From: Bimuria novae-zelandiae CBS 107.79
Taxonomy: Eukaryota; Ascomycota; Dothideomycetes; Pleosporales; Didymosphaeriaceae
Reading direction: 5' to 3'
NCBI GenBank assembly: GCA_010015655.1
Contig: ML976777.1
Coordinates: 1-61,700 of the forward strand
Length of the DNA: 61,700 bases
A program made the position numbers and the translations under genes. The notes under the pieces are model-generated. The model saw only the letters and a program-made list of their open reading frames with translations. It ran no database searches and was not told the DNA's origin. Of this stretch, positions 1-11,383 are shown one piece after another (position 1 is the stretch's first letter; every line of letters starts with the position of its first letter).

Positions 1-304
1 TAACCTAGCTCTCGCTGACTGGCTCCTTTGCTATCGTCGAGGCAAAATTCTGTATCATCTCTCTAGTAGGAGGTATATGTCTCTCTGTGAGCCTTTTGAT
101 ATATCGTACAAGCTCCTGCTCTTGCTGTGGGCTGAGCTTTCGCTGATTGATTGTGTTGGCTGCACGCGTCGCGGTAACACCTCGGTGCCTTCGTGAGAGT
201 GTAGATCGATTAACACCATATCTGGTAGCAATTTCTGTATATGAAAAATCTTCTCCTGGTTCTCGCGATTCGATCTCATCTATCGCAGCTTGAATTGGAT
301 CCAT
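1..304 (-). pseudogene. pogo/Fot1 transposase N-terminus, interrupted by a W-to-stop change
   Basis: From ATG 304 the minus strand reads a psq-type helix-turn-helix (AAIDEIESREPG, then YGVNRSTLSRRHRG) and a CENP-B-type HTH (LVRYIKRLTERHIPPTREMI, then SES). In Fot1/pogo proteins the next residues are normally WV. Here the codon is TAG followed by GTT, which fits a TGG-to-TAG change of RIP type near position 5. An in-frame upstream ATG exists at 367, but the 304 start matches the family better. The DDE domain would lie left of the window. It is probably inactive because of the premature stop. Confidence 0.75.
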
Positions 305-401
305 ATTGGTGGAGTTATCGCGTGTTGAAAGTAGGGAGTTTTGACGCGTCGGATGTTCGGCGTGCATTGGCTGAATCCGTGCATTGGGTGCACGGACACG
401 T
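1..401 (-). mobile_element. Right end of a pogo/Fot1-type DNA transposon (continues beyond the window)
   Basis: The minus strand from about 304 encodes a pogo-type transposase N-terminus. The element end reads ACGTGTCCGTGCACCC on the minus strand and abuts a TA at 402-403, the usual pogo/Tc1 target dinucleotide. The other end lies outside the window, so the inverted repeat cannot be verified. That TA lies inside the 8-bp target duplication of the next element, so this pogo landed later than that element. Confidence 0.65.
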
Positions 402-409
402 TATACTGT
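402..409. repeat. Left target-site duplication TATACTGT of the 17.4-kb composite
   Basis: TATACTGT here recurs at 17852-17859, directly outside the inverted repeats at 410-540 and 17733-17851. Eight-base duplications are typical of hAT, Zisupton/KDZ and some other DNA transposons. Confidence 0.75.
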
Positions 410-415
410 CAGGAT

Positions 416-540
416 ACAGGCCAGCCGACTGGTCAAAAAGCCAAGCCGACTGGTGGGGTCCAAGCGCCCTTGTGCCAAGCAGTCGGCTTGGCCCAGCAAC
501 CTAAGCAACAGGTTGGCTGAGCTTAATTAATAAAAATTTT
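416..540 (+). repeat. Left terminal inverted repeat of the multi-intron transposon
   Basis: This matches the inverse of 17733-17846. Most differences are transitions, for example GTCGGCTTGGCC here against the inverse of the AGCTAAC-containing segment on the right. The left copy is the less mutated of the two. Confidence 0.8.
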
Positions 541-591
541 TTACTTTTTATTACACAACTTACACCTACTTCTCTACACAAAAAATTTACT

Positions 592-3500
592 ATAACATCT
601 ATTATAGATAAATTTACTCTGCTAGACATTAAAGACGCTTCTTTGCAGCAAGTTAGCCAGGAGATTAAAGAGTTTAATGCAGTTGCATTAGAGGAAGAGG
701 TAAATTAAGATAAATACGTTGCAAACATGTTCTAAATGTGTTCATAATGTACAGGAATCTATTCTGGAGCCAATTCTGCTTACCACTGCGCAATTTGGAT
801 CTTTAATTACTACAGATCTTGAATTTGCACTAGAATTACCTGAATATCCAACTACTCATAAGAATGGATATACATATTGTGTTAATACTACAAAAGTTAC
901 GGATATCAAACACGCCTTAGTAAGTACATGCAATCATGTTACTAACATGTTCAGAACGTGTTCTATTTGTAGTTTAGGTGCAATATAGCTGGAGCCAAAT
1001 CCACAGCCCTACAACAGCAACCTCGCCTTTCTTAAATCAAGCTCGAGGAAAGAAATGGAAGATGCGTTGTAGTGGGGTTCTCTATTGCGAATATCTTTAT
1101 AACACATTACGAGCGCTATCACACTTAACTGTAACTAAATAAACATAGGCTTTAATCCAAGACCTCCGTGAGAGTATTAATAGCTCCGACCTAGATCCAA
1201 TCCAACGAGATACAAACGCGTTCGTAACGTATTCAATACATATTACAAAGATACTAACTATTGAATATAGCTTATTCCGAAGCCTACAAAGAAGGTTTCA
1301 GCAAGGTATTGCATGTGTATCTCAGCATGCAACATGCCAATTAGAATTGCGTTCAACGAAACAGACAGTAAGTAAATAATATAACTTATAGCACGTTCTC
1401 AACGGATTCTGAACACGTTAGGATTTGAATGGGCAGGTACAATACTATCTATGCTGCCGGAACTACGCTGTACAACATACGACCCCTCATTTACTAAAGC
1501 CATTATCGGCTATTACAAGATATAACATTTCCTATTTACAGGAATTACTGTCTTCTAGCAACAGAACAAACAGCACTAATACTAGTTGCTATATTGTTAA
1601 ACAGCGAAGCTGTAGGAGGAAGACTTGTTGTAGGCTCTTTAACGTTTTCCTAACGTTTTCTCAACATCTTCCCAATATATCCTTAATGTATTGTCAATGC
1701 GTTTCTAACGTGTTGGGTAGGCGTTGATCATCCACAAGGAGCTAGAAAACTTATCGTTACACCCTGTAACGTTGTTTTCTATATATTTATTCCAGAGGAC
1801 CTTATCACTACACCATACGTTCTTCTAACTTCATTTAGAGAACATTCATATCCACCACCGCCACTAAACAAGCCACTAGAGTCTATTATTTAAGAGATAG
1901 TAGAGCTAGTAAATTACGCAAGAGATCCTAGGCTAATAACTAGTAAAACTCTTTATAACAGGTTTAGATCATGTTCCTAACATCACTATAGGCTCATTCC
2001 TTCGCAGTCCTTTACTAGAACAATACTACTATCAGAATAATGCAAGGACTCTCTCTAACCTTCACATATCCTTTAATAATCTTGATCGAATATCATCCAT
2101 TATACGTAAGCAACAGATTACGTATTAGCCAGAGGGAAAGGATTTTGCAGGTGTAGTATTTGAGTATAAGCAAAGGCATAAGAACGCGATAGATGTAAAC
2201 ACAATCGCTTTAGAACATGTTATAAATAACTTGCTAACCTATTTTAGGGTTACATCCAAGGCATATATAATGACTTCTTAGGAGTTCAAATTATTTGCTT
2301 TACGAAAGGACAAGCTAAAATCCTTGTACAACAAGAGACTTTCGAAGTTAATGTTTTTTTAAGAGGATTAAGCAACGTAACCTTAACGAGATAATTATTA
2401 GAAAGTTTTTAAGGCAACATAGAAAAAGTAATTATTTTATTTTACTTTTCTTAACCTATTAATAATATATCTCTAACATGTTCTAGTTATTACACTTGCT
2501 CGAGTGTATCTTGAAAACTAAGATAAGGAAAGCTACTTTAAGGCGTTCTAAAGACTTTTTAATTATGTTACGAAAGTCTTAGGCCAAAGGCTATCTTGGT
2601 CTCACATTTCTCCTTGTCAGGATTACAGTTTCACGGCAATTGCCCTTGATATGCATGGCGGTCAATTCCTAGGTAAGTATTAGCTCTTAACGTGTTTGTA
2701 ACGTACCCTGAATGTGTTGTGAAAGGGTTTGGAAAATATCTGCAATTAATTAACCCACAAGCTCGACCACCTGCATAGCATATACAAAGAACAGTAATAT
2801 TCTACCTTATCCACTTCTTTAGAAGTATAAATACGCTTGCAGCTGGAAATTATAAGCTTTAGATACAAATAAAGTCATTATTATCCTGCTAAAGTTAAAC
2901 CAACTATAACCACCTTTATCAATTATTAATTAGTAAGTAACTAATTCTGAATATGTACAGAACATCTTATTAACGTGTTCCAGACCATGAAGATAGCCCT
3001 ATTAAAGAGTGGGCGAGACATAAGCGTCACCCACTTATTACTAGAGGGATTAACGAAGCATGTTTGTTTATAAAACCTAAAGTATTTTTAGTTCTACGCT
3101 ATCATACAAATGCTGTTAAGCAAAGTGTAAATAAGTCAAATATTATAGGCAAGAAGCTAAAAATTTTAGTAGTAATCCTAAAGTAACATGTTGCTAACAT
3201 AATTATAGTGGAGAAAAACTTAACTAATAGGATGTTAAGTAGTTTAATGCTCAGCAAGGCTTTAGAATATTTTATATTTAAAGGGACATATCTCTTAAGG
3301 CTCGATTTTAGCAGTCACATGCTCGTAAGAGTATGTATTATTTATAGAACACGTTTCAAATACGTAGAGAATAGGTTTAATACAATCTTAGAACGGCGAC
3401 GCGTCTAAACTCTTACAGAACTGCAAGAAGCTATAGCTAGTCCAGATACAGTCTTGCATAGAGCATCTTCAAGCGGTATTGTACGACGTAGGAGCTCACG

Positions 3501-3743
3501 GCATAGCTCACGAGCTAGTTCTTCTTCAAGATCGAGTTCACAAAGACCACATATAAGGTAAGAACAACACCTTGAGAACACCTCCATAATGAGATACTAA
3601 CACGTTGTAGCACAGTGAAGCGCATGTCCCAGCAAGAGATGGAGGAGCAAAGGCAGCGAATTAAACTAGAAATGCTTAAAACTTAGCTTAAAGCGCAGCA
3701 GCAGGCTATTAAGGAAAAGGAACTAGATCTACTAAAAAAATAG
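592..3743 (+). pseudogene. DDE transposase-like gene with about 13 short introns; RIP-damaged
   Basis: Exons joined across canonical sites give one protein. Clear introns: 700-754, 920-977, 1368-1421, 1630-1720, 1962-2007, 2195-2247, 2428-2486, 2673-2725, 2933-2983, about 3169-3208, 3325-3367 and 3558-3610, plus one ending at 1270. Landmarks: GKKWKMRCSGVLYCEYL, a Cys-rich stretch; CNVVFYIFIPEDL; FKRI...NLNEI; ITLARVYLEN then LSWSHISPCQ...ALDMHGGQ; GFGKYLQLINPQARPPA; and IKEWARHKRHPLITRGIN...HTNAVKQS, where the family normally has HTN..EQS, so the apparent catalytic Glu codon is now AAG. The C-terminus is Ser/Arg-rich followed by a Gln-rich coiled coil. Stops are TAG or TAA where Gln is expected, and a T-run near 2355-2361 shifts frame. 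The start is probably ATA 592 (mutated ATG). I recognise the family from other fungal genomes but not its formal superfamily. Confidence 0.75.
1630..1720 (+). repeat. Intron made of seven 11-nt tandem units
   Basis: The AA that opens each unit falls at 1641, 1652, 1663, 1674, 1685, 1696 and 1707, an exact 11-nt period. Units range from AACGTTTTCCT to AACGTGTTGGG. The intron starts GTAGGC and ends GGGTAG. Removing it joins TGT T|GC GTT GAT in frame into the CCVDHP protein context. It is the longest example of the pattern shared by the other introns of this gene. Confidence 0.85.
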
Positions 3744-3953
3744 TAGTAGTTACCGAATCTTGGCAGCTTGTGCCGCACCTCAGCTCATGCCACACCCTAA
3801 CAAGCTTAATTAGCCAGTAACTTTATACTATAGATACACTAAAACGTGCTATTATCACGAAATCTCTTAGGGTTAAGGGTAATTAGGGCTATAGATTTAT
3901 ACTATCTACTTAGCTTATTAATATCTACTTAGTGTTCTAATCTAGTGGCCTTT

Positions 3954-3958
3954 ATAGG
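3954..3958. repeat. Target duplication ATAGG of copia 1 (left)
   Basis: ATAGG is repeated exactly at 9168-9172, directly after the 3' LTR. Confidence 0.9.
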
Positions 3959-4134
3959 TGTCAGATAAAAAGCATATCAAGTTCGGAGGATCAGGGGTAG
4001 CCCGAAAAAGGCCGGGGATTAACCGAGAACACACAGAACCTGCCGAGGGAACCCCGTAGACAGGCAGAACAACCTAATACATTAATTTAACCCCCCGAAT
4101 TATTAGGATATCTATTAAGACGTGACATCTAACA
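3959..4134 (+). repeat. 5' LTR of copia 1
   Basis: It starts TGTCAGATAAAAAG and ends GTGACATCTAACA. It is 176 bp, the same length as the 3' copy. Confidence 0.93.
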
Positions 4135-5219
4135 ATTAAGAGTCTTACTGCCTTAATAAGAGCGAAAATGGTAACCTAAAACCTAAATTAAACTAACGGA
4201 ACGATTATTCTTCGCGATAACACTAAATACTATAGCTAGCTTAACTAACTACAAGCCCGCTGCGTCGCATACAATATATAGGCGTAAGTCGACCCCGATT
4301 TAGCGATTACCTTACTCACGGAGCCATTTGAGCCCGAGCTACCTGAGATGGCAGACTATACGCTAGCCGCAACCCTTCCAGACGGCGTCTTATTATTAAG
4401 ACTATCCGAACTTTCGTCCGCTGGACTAAAGAGCTACAAAGAGGATTTGGACCTCTATAAACTCCGGATAGAGAAATACAAGATGTAGTACATAAAGTAT
4501 AAGACTAAAGTCGCAAGTTTGTAGCAGATTGTAGTGTTTATCTAGTTATTAGTAGCACCGCATCTATAACGCACTTGCTATTTCTTAGATACTACTATTA
4601 AAGAATAGATTATAAAGCTAAAAGTAAAAGTAGGAGTTACCTCTAAGTTTAAATAAGAGCAAGCGCGACAGCGATATTATAGCTTATTAAAGCCTCTACG
4701 TATAGTAAATAACTAGGACATATAGCTTACTAAATACGATTATGCTATAATAGAGGCTAAGATACTAAACGTGTCTGATACTACATAATTTAATCCTGTG
4801 GCTGTAGACTTTATGTTAGTAGTAAATAAGATAGCTCTAGTATGGGCTGCAACCTTCTAATTAAATGGAAAGAACCTACCTAGCATGGACTAAAAGGACA
4901 TGATAGGACGTTTCCGAGAATATATAATGCTAAATTATCTAATAACGCGAAATAGAAGCTAAAAGGTAGCGTTTGCAACAGAAGACTTATCTTATCTTGC
5001 TAAAAGTAGCTAAGCTACCTAGAGCATGCAAGGGGATCCCTAACATATAGAAATAGGAAACTTTTAGGGTACAAAACGGGGTAGACCCTGATATTAACGT
5101 ATAGCTGTGAAGGATAATGATCGTGCACCTTTAAGCTCTTTAAACCCTTAATAAGGTAGTAGTAACTTTGCTAAACTAGACGCTAATCGTAGTAAACCTG
5201 CTAGAGCAGGCACTAACAA

Positions 5220-8200
5220 AACCGCTAAGTGCCTAGCCTGCGATATAAGACACCCTATTAGGGAATACTTTTATCTCTACCCGGACAAAGCACTAGAATA
5301 GTGGGAGCTAAACCTAAGAATAGCTAAATACGTTGCTCTAAAATAAGAGCACGATGCTAATTTTTAAAGTCTACTAAGAGCTTAAAGTAGACCTAGAACT
5401 AAGACTCTATCCTTTAAGAATTCCTATACCCTAACTCTAGAGATTACTAATTAGTAACTAAATAAAAGATAGATTTTAAAGGTGCAAGCCACCTATTCTG
5501 CGACCTTTACTATAGACTAATTTAACTATCCTCTTCGGCGTTCTTTTATCCTTAACTCGGGCTCGACGTGCCACATCACGAACGACCCCGACCAGATTTA
5601 GAACTATTAGCCACCTATATAAGGCAACTTTATATAGGCAGGCGACACTTAAATCTAGGTAAAAGAATACGGAACTGTTATCTTAAACCTAAAATATAAA
5701 TAAGGAGCTGAAAGACTAGTACTACATAACGTAGCAATATGCCTAGACATGCTATATAACCTAGTCTCCTTCTAAGTGCTAAGGCAGAAGAGATTCTGGT
5801 AGGATACCTAATTAGAGCCTACTACCCTAAAGCGACCAAATAGAACAACTATTAGAGAGCTCACTAAAATTTATAAATAATAGGTATTAGAACACTAACC
5901 CGTGCACTATACAGCGCACTATACGCATTCTTATAATTCTTAAACGCAACGACGACCTTAAAGAGCATTAGCCCTCCTATAGCACAAAAGGCTTAGTTAT
6001 CTAGGACCTGCCGTAATCGAGCACCTAGTGCAGCGAGCTAAGGGGGTGCGCGTTAAGAGAATTATAATAGTAAAGTATAACTCATATAGAAGAGCAAAGA
6101 TGCAAAGGCAGATAAGCCGCGCACCTAGGATTAATAAGTAAGGACCTGTAGAAAGGCTTTCTATTAATTTCTATACCTACGAATTACTATTATTTAATAA
6201 AGAAAAGAGCCAGATGCTCGTTACGGATAGATATTCTGGTTTCTAATAGGACTTCTACTTCACGGATAACCGAACGGCAAGGTCAATTATTAAGACATTA
6301 ATAATCTTCTTTAGATTTCTTAAGAACCAATATAACATCACTCTAAAAGTTATTGAAACGGACAATAAGATCACCACAGTCAAACCCGAAGTTAAGCGGT
6401 GGCTAAAAAGCCTAGGCATAATTATTAAGCCTTTAGCACTAGACACGTAAGCTTAAAACGGCGGCGCTAAACGCTTAGGGGGCGTAAATAAAGAAAAATC
6501 TCGCGTAATGCGTCTAGACGCAAACCTTCTATAGGAACTCTAGCCTAAAATTATAAAAGCTAGAGTGTATCTATATAATCGAACGCCAAACTACACGAAT
6601 AACTAGAAAACACTATACGAGATATTCTTCACACGAGTATTACTAGCTAATAGGATTGTTACGTCTATTAAGAAACTAAACTTAGCCTACCTATAGGCGT
6701 ACGGATGCAAAGCATTCGCTATAATAGATAATACCTATCGTGGAAAATCAAGACTACAACGACTCGACCCCAAAGCATGGATCGGATACCTTATCGGATA
6801 CTAGTTATTAAACATTTACCAAATATAGATACTAACGCTGGCCAAGGTCATCAGCACGCAAGACGTCGTATTTAATAAAAATATAATCTTTAACGGGAAG
6901 ATAGAGGATCTAATAGATAACGTTATGCATAATACGCTGGCCAAGATAGCTACATATATTAAGATAATTAAGCTACCACCACTAGTGCACTAACTAGAAA
7001 CCGAATTATTCTATAAAGACAATGTCGCAGAAAACGAATCACCTACAAAGGACGAAGTAGACCCACCGGGCTACTATTGAGGAAGGAAGATTAGAGATTA
7101 CTACCTAATACTACCTTTAACTCTACTACCTGCAGCTCTGCTAGCACAGCTAATAACAGGGGAAAATACAAACCTACCTAAGATTACTTTATCTAAGACA
7201 GTCCCCTAGGCAGCAGCTTTCATGGCAGGAACGAAAGCAGGAAGGGTCGGAAAACATAATAAGAACACGATTGATAAAGCCTAGATAAAAAGACTACTAG
7301 CGAAGGGCGTTAAGATTCACTAATTATAGTTACCTCCGCCACCTACTTGTAAAACGGACCTTAACTAATATCTAATAGGAGAATTATTCCGGGAAGCGCA
7401 GCAATTGCATCTAGATAGTTACAAAATTACCCAATCCTGGATAGAAGTACCGTACAAGACAGTAAAGGCAACAGGCCAACAAATCCTAGACTATATGTAG
7501 GTGTATATGTATAAGTTTAATAAATATTACCAGTTTATTAAGTGCAAAGCGCGACTAGTAGTTAGAGAAGACTAATAACGTAATATAACCTCCTAGGACA
7601 CCTACGCAGTAACATTAGCTAGAAGATCCTTTCGCTTACTTATAGTAATTACTACTAAATATAACCTCGAACTTATATAATATAACGTTACTAACGCGTT
7701 TGTACACGTATTACTAGATCGAGAAGTCTACATGCGCATGCCGCCTAGATATTAAAAACCTAGTACTGTCCTTAAAGTCCAGAAGGCACTCTACGGACTG
7801 CGAATCTTATTACTTCTTTAGCAGAAAGAGTTTATAGCTACGCTTATTAAGTTTAGTTTCTAGACCGTGCCCTATAAGCTATGCTACATAATTAAGGATA
7901 GTATTATTATCTTCTTTTATATAGACGATATTATTATTGCGCACCACCAAGACAAAGCCGGCTAAGCTTAGTAAGTCGTAGAATAACTTAGAAAGAAATA
8001 CTTAATAACAGGCGGAGAAGACCTACTATGGTTCCTAAGAATTAAAGTAATTAGAGATTAGCAGAACTAACTTATTTAACTCTCCTAGGCCGTATACTAT
8101 AACAAAATCAGCCGGCTGGTTGATAACCAAACAATCCGACATGACACCCTAATGGGCATAGGGGAGCTTAAGCTAAGAGAAGGGCTGGCTTCGCTCACAG

Positions 8201-8720
8201 AAATTAATAAATACTAACGTAAGATCGGATCACTCCTATATGCAGCTATTAGTACCTAACTAGATATTATATTCGTAACCTTAAGGCTAGCGAGATTCTT
8301 GTTAAATCCTGGTCTAGAATATTATTATGCGGCTGACCGAGCCCTGCTGTACCTTAACGAAATAAAGTAGAAGACACTTTAACTTAGAGGAGGCAAATCC
8401 TTGCAGGTAGCAAGTAATACCTTATTTACGGATAATACTCTAGACCGTAAGAGCTCGTAAGACTACGCTATTAAGCTATTTAATAGCCTTATTACATAGC
8501 GTGCAAGCAAATAAGACACTATTACTACGTTAACTATAGAAGCTAAGCTCCTTACTCTAGCGCAAGTCGCAAAGGAAGCTATCTTTATATTAAGATTAAT
8601 AGAGGAACTAAAAGTTAAGCTACCTAGCCCTACTATTATAATCTAATGTGACAACTAGTAAACTATTTAGCTGGTAACGCAGGAGATCTCGAAGCTATAT
8701 ATAAAGCTTTAACACGTCGA
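5220..8720 (+). pseudogene. copia 1 gag-pol remnant
   Basis: A zinc-knuckle-like CLACDIRHP lies near 5230-5260 (last Cys changed to Tyr). A protease motif NSGSTCHITN lies near 5555, with Asp apparently mutated to Asn. The integrase core with FTDN and the mutated NGVAER-type motif lies at 6230-6490. Reverse transcriptase with KARLVVRE, KALYGL and YIDDIIIA lies at 7540-7945. RNase H with a CDN...T motif lies near 8650. The frame is broken throughout by TAG/TAA at former Gln or Trp codons. Confidence 0.85.
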
Positions 8721-8991
8721 TATACATAACTACTAGCTCCGATAGGAAGTAACTAGGGGAAGGATAAAGGTGGAATACACTAAATCTATAGAGATAATTA
8801 CAGATGGCTTAACTAAAGCACTTTCGGTAAATTAGTAGTAAAACTTCCTAAAGTAACTAGGACTAGTAGAGGTAAGAAATTAAAAGGTAGCTAATAAAGC
8901 ACCTTTAAAGGAGATTTAAGACTAGCTTAATAACCTCACCCTCGTCTGATAACCTTGGCTATGGCTCGAACGGCTCCAAGCTGAGGGGGTA

Positions 8992-9167
8992 TGTTAGATA
9001 AAAAGCATATTAAGTTTGGAGGATCAGGGGTAGCCCGAAAAAGGCCGGGGATTAACCGAGAACACACAGAACCTACCGAGGGAACCCCGTAGACAGGCAG
9101 AACAACCCAATACATCAATTTAACCCCCCGAATTATTAGGACATCCATTAAGACGTGACATCTAACA
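8992..9167 (+). repeat. 3' LTR of copia 1
   Basis: 176 bp, starting TGTTAGATAAAAAG. Differences from the 5' copy are transitions only. It is followed by ATAGG (9168-9172). Confidence 0.93.
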
Positions 9168-9515
9168 ATAGGTTAATAGTATTAATACTAGTAATATAGC
9201 CTCTACTACCTCTATAGCTCTACTAGGTGCCTTTATACGCCTAATAATTTACTTATAAGGTGTAGAGGGTATCTTAAAAGCTAATTAAGCTATCTTAATT
9301 AATTATTAGTATTATTTTTAGGCCTTGCGGGCCTATTAATTAAGGTATTTTTATATAGCTTTATTAGCCTTTTAACGCCTACACACCTCTTTATTAGCTA
9401 CTTAAGTAATATGTCTCTCCTTAGCTAATTAAGCCTTAAGTAGTTAATTAGCCCTGTAAGCCTCTATTTAATTAGCTTTTTAATACTCCCTCTACTCTTT
9501 CTCTTAATTAAGTTA

Positions 9516-10124
9516 CACAGGAACACCAAAATCGTGATTCCACCCACACGACCGTGTGGGGGGTTCCTGTAGTATGAAATTGTTCGCCTGAACAAGCTGA
9601 TTACTAGAATCACGTTCTTTATCCGCAAAAAGCTGGCGCTGTTGCGATAAAGAGACCAAAAGCCAAGATGCAGAGTTTTCGCTCTGCCAAGACTTGGTCA
9701 AAACCTTTCACCCAAACTAAGTACCGCTCAGGCGACTACTACTACTTGTTTAAGCTTGAGGTTTTCCCCTACGAGGTTTTTACTCAAGGTACAAGGCAGC
9801 TTGCTAACTCGTACGAGGTCCTACTTCGTACGAGGTAGGGGGAGGAAGACAGTACGGGAGCAGAGCTACAAGGGCGAGGGAGAGAGGGGCAGGACAACAA
9901 CACCCTCACAGATGAGGGCCGGCTACTATAGGTATCTAGGTGCCTGTAGTAGCAGGTAGACCTATTAAAGGGAGGATGGGCTATGTACAACAAGGCTACT
10001 GTGATGGTAGCCAGCCGACAGGCACGAAACGCTTTCTGTAAATACAGCTTAGCACGTCCCCATGCCCCATGGGAGGCTAGAACATTATGTTCCTGGACGT
10101 TAATCAATACTACTACTACTACTA
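9516..10124 (+). mobile_element. Retroposon (SINE- or LINE-like) with (TAC)n tail, copy 1
   Basis: A 609-bp GC-richer insert lies in RIP-degraded DNA and is flanked by a perfect 15-bp duplication CTCTTAATTAAGTTA (9501-9515 and 10125-10139). It ends in a (TAC)n tail. Long variable duplications and a simple tail are typical of target-primed reverse transcription. The first 55 bases fold as nested stems (ACAGGAAC/GTTCCTGT around CCCACAC/GTGTGGG). The last 70 bases before the tail (CATGCCCCATGGGAGGCTAG, TTCCTGGACGTTAAT) recur in copies at 17925 and 43979. I see no RT gene and no certain pol III boxes. Confidence 0.75.
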
Positions 10125-10844
10125 CTCTTAATTAAGTTAGTATTAAAGGTTACGTGCCCTCTATACTTTACTAAAAAAACTAAAATATTACTCTACTATA
10201 GCTCTAATTAAGGGGTAAAGGCCTGCCTTTCTTAAAATAGTATTTTTTAGTAAGTAAGGCTTCTTGTAGGTGCTTGTTCTCCTTATCTAAAAGCTATTTT
10301 TAAATAATAATATAGTATACTATTTAACTTAGCTTCTTAGCCTAACTATTACCTCTTACACTAATAATAGCCTTTAGGAGTTAATTAATTTTACGCTAAT
10401 TAGACGCGCTAAGGGCTAAGGTATTATTATTAAGTATATCTTAATTAAATAGTGTTAATTAATAAAATTAATTAAGGATCCTTTATAGATTAAGTAGTTA
10501 TATACTAGTAGCTTTAAAGGCACTAAGGATTAATTAAGACCTTATTATATTAATTTAGGCCTTTTAAAAAAGTTAATAGAAGTCTATTATAGTTATAGTA
10601 ATAAGCCCTTAGCTAGTGTTAATAAATAAGGTAAGCTTATTTAAATACGCTATTAATAGAGGCTTAAATATAAATATATTAAGAGGCTACAGCGTATAGG
10701 TTGTATAAGGTAGATAGATAGCTAGCAAGATCTTATTATAGTTATAATAGTTAATAAAATCTATAGTAACATAGGATTTATAGCTATTAAGGATTAATAA
10801 TTAATATAATTATTAAGCTTTCTCCTTAGTAAGGCGATTAAATA

Positions 10845-11094
10845 CCCTCTCTAGCTATGCTAGCCCTATCTAATTGTTGCTCCAGCCAGAATTAGATAAG
10901 GTGACAAAGGTGGATAGCTTGGCAGGGTTAATATCCTTAACCTAGGTATCTAGTATATTGCCAGCGGTGGATGGATAGATTAGGGCTGGGTCAAGGCAGC
11001 TCCCATCTGCACAGATACCTGCAATCAGGGATATCTAATTACAGGATCCATCCTGGATGGCCTGCCATACAGTATGTGCCTCCCATAGAGGGCA
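10845..11094. mobile_element. Small unclassified insert with 8-bp flanking repeat
   Basis: This 250-bp block is rich in CA/TG and GC, unlike the RIP-degraded DNA around it. It is flanked by ATTAAATA at 10837-10844 and 11095-11102. Its ends carry only a short CCCTCT/AGAGGG inversion. It could be a hAT-type MITE or a solo fragment. Confidence 0.45.
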
Positions 11095-11122
11095 ATTAAA
11101 TATCCTTTTTAACCTAGACAGG

Positions 11123-11383
11123 TGTCAGATTAGCAGGCCTCCTGGACCTGGACTAACGATCAGACTAATGATCAGTCGGAGGCCGATATAGGTGACAGTA
11201 GATAGTTAACCAAATACCTATTAGACAGCTAGGTAAGGTGGCTGAAACGGCTTACTAAACAAAGAGCCTAGCCAATTACCTATTAGCTGTTAGCGGCATA
11301 TAGAGCTACAGATAATACACATATCTTCTATCTTAGACTTGTGCAACTTTATTAAGTAAATAAAATACTTATTAAATCTAATA
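11123..11383 (+). repeat. 5' LTR of copia 2
   Basis: The outer half is unmutated (GACCTGGACTAACGATCAG). The inner end is RIP-converted (ATTAAGTAAATAAAATAC). Confidence 0.93.

Larger units (their letters stand above)
3959..9167 (+). mobile_element. Ty1/copia retrotransposon 1, complete but RIP-inactivated
   Basis: Two 176-bp LTRs beginning TG and ending CA, a perfect 5-bp duplication ATAGG, and a purine tract (GAGGGGG) just before the 3' LTR define a full-length 5.2-kb element. Pol order on the plus strand is protease, integrase, reverse transcriptase, RNase H, the copia order. The LTRs differ at eight positions, all C/T or G/A, so sequence divergence reflects RIP more than age. Confidence 0.93.
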
